From Solirubrobacterales bacterium (GTDB lineage Bacteria > Actinomycetota > Thermoleophilia > Solirubrobacterales > Solirubrobacteraceae), in NCBI GenBank assembly GCA_003244035.1, contig QHBV01000128.1, forward strand, positions 25,045 through 31,319: a DNA stretch of 6,275 bases, written 5' to 3'. A program made the translations under genes and the position numbers. The notes beneath the pieces are model-generated. The model did not search any database. It had not been told where the DNA came from and saw only the letters and a program-made list of their open reading frames with translations. Shown in pieces: positions 5,699 to 6,275 of the stretch; the stretch's first letter is position 1, and the number at the start of each line of letters is the position of its first letter.

Positions 5699-5964
5699 TT
5701 CCTCAGGCCCAGCTCCCGCAGGAGCGCACGGTAGCGCTCGAGATCGGTGCGCTGCAGGTAGTTCAGGAATCTGCGCCGGCGCCCAACGAGCATCAGCAGG
5801 CCGCGGCGGGAGTGATGGTCCTTGCGGTGGCTGCGCAAGTGCTCGGTGAGCTGATTTATCCGTTCGGTCAGGAGCGCCACCTGGACCTCGGCCTTGCCGG
5901 TGTCCGCGGGTCCGTCGCCGAACCGCTCGACGAGCTCCTGCTTGCGTTCCTGGGTGAGCGTCAT
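5695..5964 (-). CDS. rpsO: 30S ribosomal protein S15 (uS15)
   Basis: An 89-residue protein, the same length as E. coli S15 and collinear with it throughout. The hallmark segments are present: DTGKAEVQVALLTERINQL, then HRKDHHSRRGLLMLVGRRRRFLNYL, then the end LRELGLRK. S15 binds the 16S rRNA central domain early in assembly of the 30S subunit. The ATG at 5962-5964 matches the family N-terminus (MTLTQERK). No Shine-Dalgarno is evident; on the minus strand a -10-like TAGCCT (5980-5975) lies 10 nt before the ATG, so a very short or absent leader is possible. The usual actinobacterial upstream neighbours (truB, ribF) are not here: a MarR-type gene ends 67 bp upstream on the same strand. pnp is not the next gene either. 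The last bases GAGGAAGTGA carry both the stop and the GTG start of the peroxiredoxin gene. Confidence 0.98.
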   Translation of the reverse strand: MTLTQERKQELVERFGDGPADTGKAEVQVALLTERINQLTEHLRSHRKDHHSRRGLLMLVGRRRRFLNYLQRTDLERYRALLRELGLRK

Positions 5965-5974
5965 GCGGCCGACG

Positions 5975-5980
5975 AGGCTA
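5975..5980 (-). promoter_or_regulatory. Candidate -10 box for the rpsO operon (TAGCCT)
   Basis: TAGCCT on the minus strand fits the loose TAnnnT pattern and ends 10 nt before the rpsO ATG, which has no visible ribosome-binding site. No recognisable -35 accompanies it. The 67-bp gap between the MarR-type stop and rpsO is otherwise featureless. It is offered as a testable guess only. Confidence 0.22.
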
Positions 5981-6031
5981 GCAGCAGGGGGCGCCCACCG
6001 CCGCGACGAACCTGGTGCAGGTCTGGAGCTG

Positions 6032-6275
6032 TCAACCGCTGGCGGGCTGGGCGTCCTCGAGCAGGCGGCGATCGTCGGCGAGTAGCTCGTGGGCGAGCTC
6101 GTGAAGACGGCTCGTGAGCTCGGGGTGCCGCTCTGGCGAGAAGCCGTCGAGGAGCTCGGCCAAGCCGGCCCGGCGCGCGACGATCAACCGGTCGCGCGCC
6201 GCCGCACCGGCCGCGGTCAGGACCAGGCGACCGTCATGTCCGTCCTCGCCGCGGCGGAGCCTGTCAAGCCCGATG
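6032..6275 (-). CDS. MarR-family transcriptional regulator, C-terminal part (runs off right edge)
   Basis: On the minus strand, 80 codons followed by TGA (6032-6034) are present; the start lies beyond the right edge. The segment GHDGRLVLTAAGAAARDRL resembles the tip and second strand of the MarR winged-helix wing, followed by the LT-x-x-G turn. The long amphipathic C-terminal helices (ARRAGLAELLDGFSPERHPELTSRLHELAHELL) are the usual MarR dimerisation region. The DNA-recognition helix and any N-terminal sensor cysteine are outside the window, so ligand and targets cannot be judged; a fusion at the missing N-terminal side also cannot be excluded. It ends 67 bp before rpsO in the same direction. 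Its proximity to a peroxiredoxin gene is suggestive, since some MarR proteins (OhrR) sense peroxides, but that link is inference. Confidence 0.72.
   Translation of the reverse strand, partial: IGLDRLRRGEDGHDGRLVLTAAGAAARDRLIVARRAGLAELLDGFSPERHPELTSRLHELAHELLADDRRLLEDAQPASG

Overview
The window is very GC-rich by eye. It is a chromosomal housekeeping segment, most likely from a high-GC Gram-positive bacterium (Actinomycetota). The gene complement and style (rpsO, pnp and an M16 peptidase; an AhpE-type peroxiredoxin; GTG and TTG starts; probable leaderless starts) would suit a Thermoleophilia/Solirubrobacterales-type lineage. That placement is an inference, not something the sequence proves. 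I see no phage, transposon, CRISPR array, tRNA or rRNA.

Layout, left to right. (1) Positions 1-660, minus: the N-terminal 220 codons of an M16 zinc metallopeptidase, running off the left edge. (2) 673-2955, minus: complete pnp (polynucleotide phosphorylase) with an Arg/Asp-rich C-terminal tail, 12 bp upstream of the M16 gene. (3) 2956-3125: divergent intergenic region with a hairpin in the pnp leader, a candidate pnp -10 box and a strong Shine-Dalgarno for the next gene. (4) 3126-3827, plus: a secreted SIMPL (DUF541) protein. (5) 3828-4038: low-complexity spacer with two short direct-repeat blocks and a candidate leaderless promoter. (6) 4039-4437, plus: a stand-alone two-CBS-domain protein. 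(7) 4438-4700: spacer between convergent genes carrying a duplicated inverted-repeat unit. (8) 4701-5213, 5210-5698 and 5695-5964, all minus: DsbA-like thioredoxin-fold protein, AhpE-like peroxiredoxin and rpsO. In transcription order this is rpsO, peroxiredoxin, DsbA-like, each junction a 4-nt start/stop overlap. (9) 6032-6275, minus: the C-terminal part of a MarR-type regulator, running off the right edge.

How the genes fit together. rpsO, pnp and an M16 peptidase are commonly close neighbours in Gram-positive bacteria. Here the rpsO and pnp halves are in the usual relative order and on the same strand, but about 2.7 kb separates them. That stretch holds two redox genes fused translationally to rpsO and two genes on the opposite strand (SIMPL and CBS). 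pnp must therefore have its own promoter, and its leader hairpin is a candidate site for the autoregulation known for pnp elsewhere. The peroxiredoxin and the CPFC thioredoxin-fold protein are tightly coupled and may work together in peroxide detoxification or thiol repair.

Nothing here is a clearly new multi-gene system. The items most worth a second look are the ribosomal-protein/redox coupled operon, the duplicated 60-bp inverted-repeat unit at 4527-4638, the leaderless-type start of the CBS gene, and the PNPase tail.
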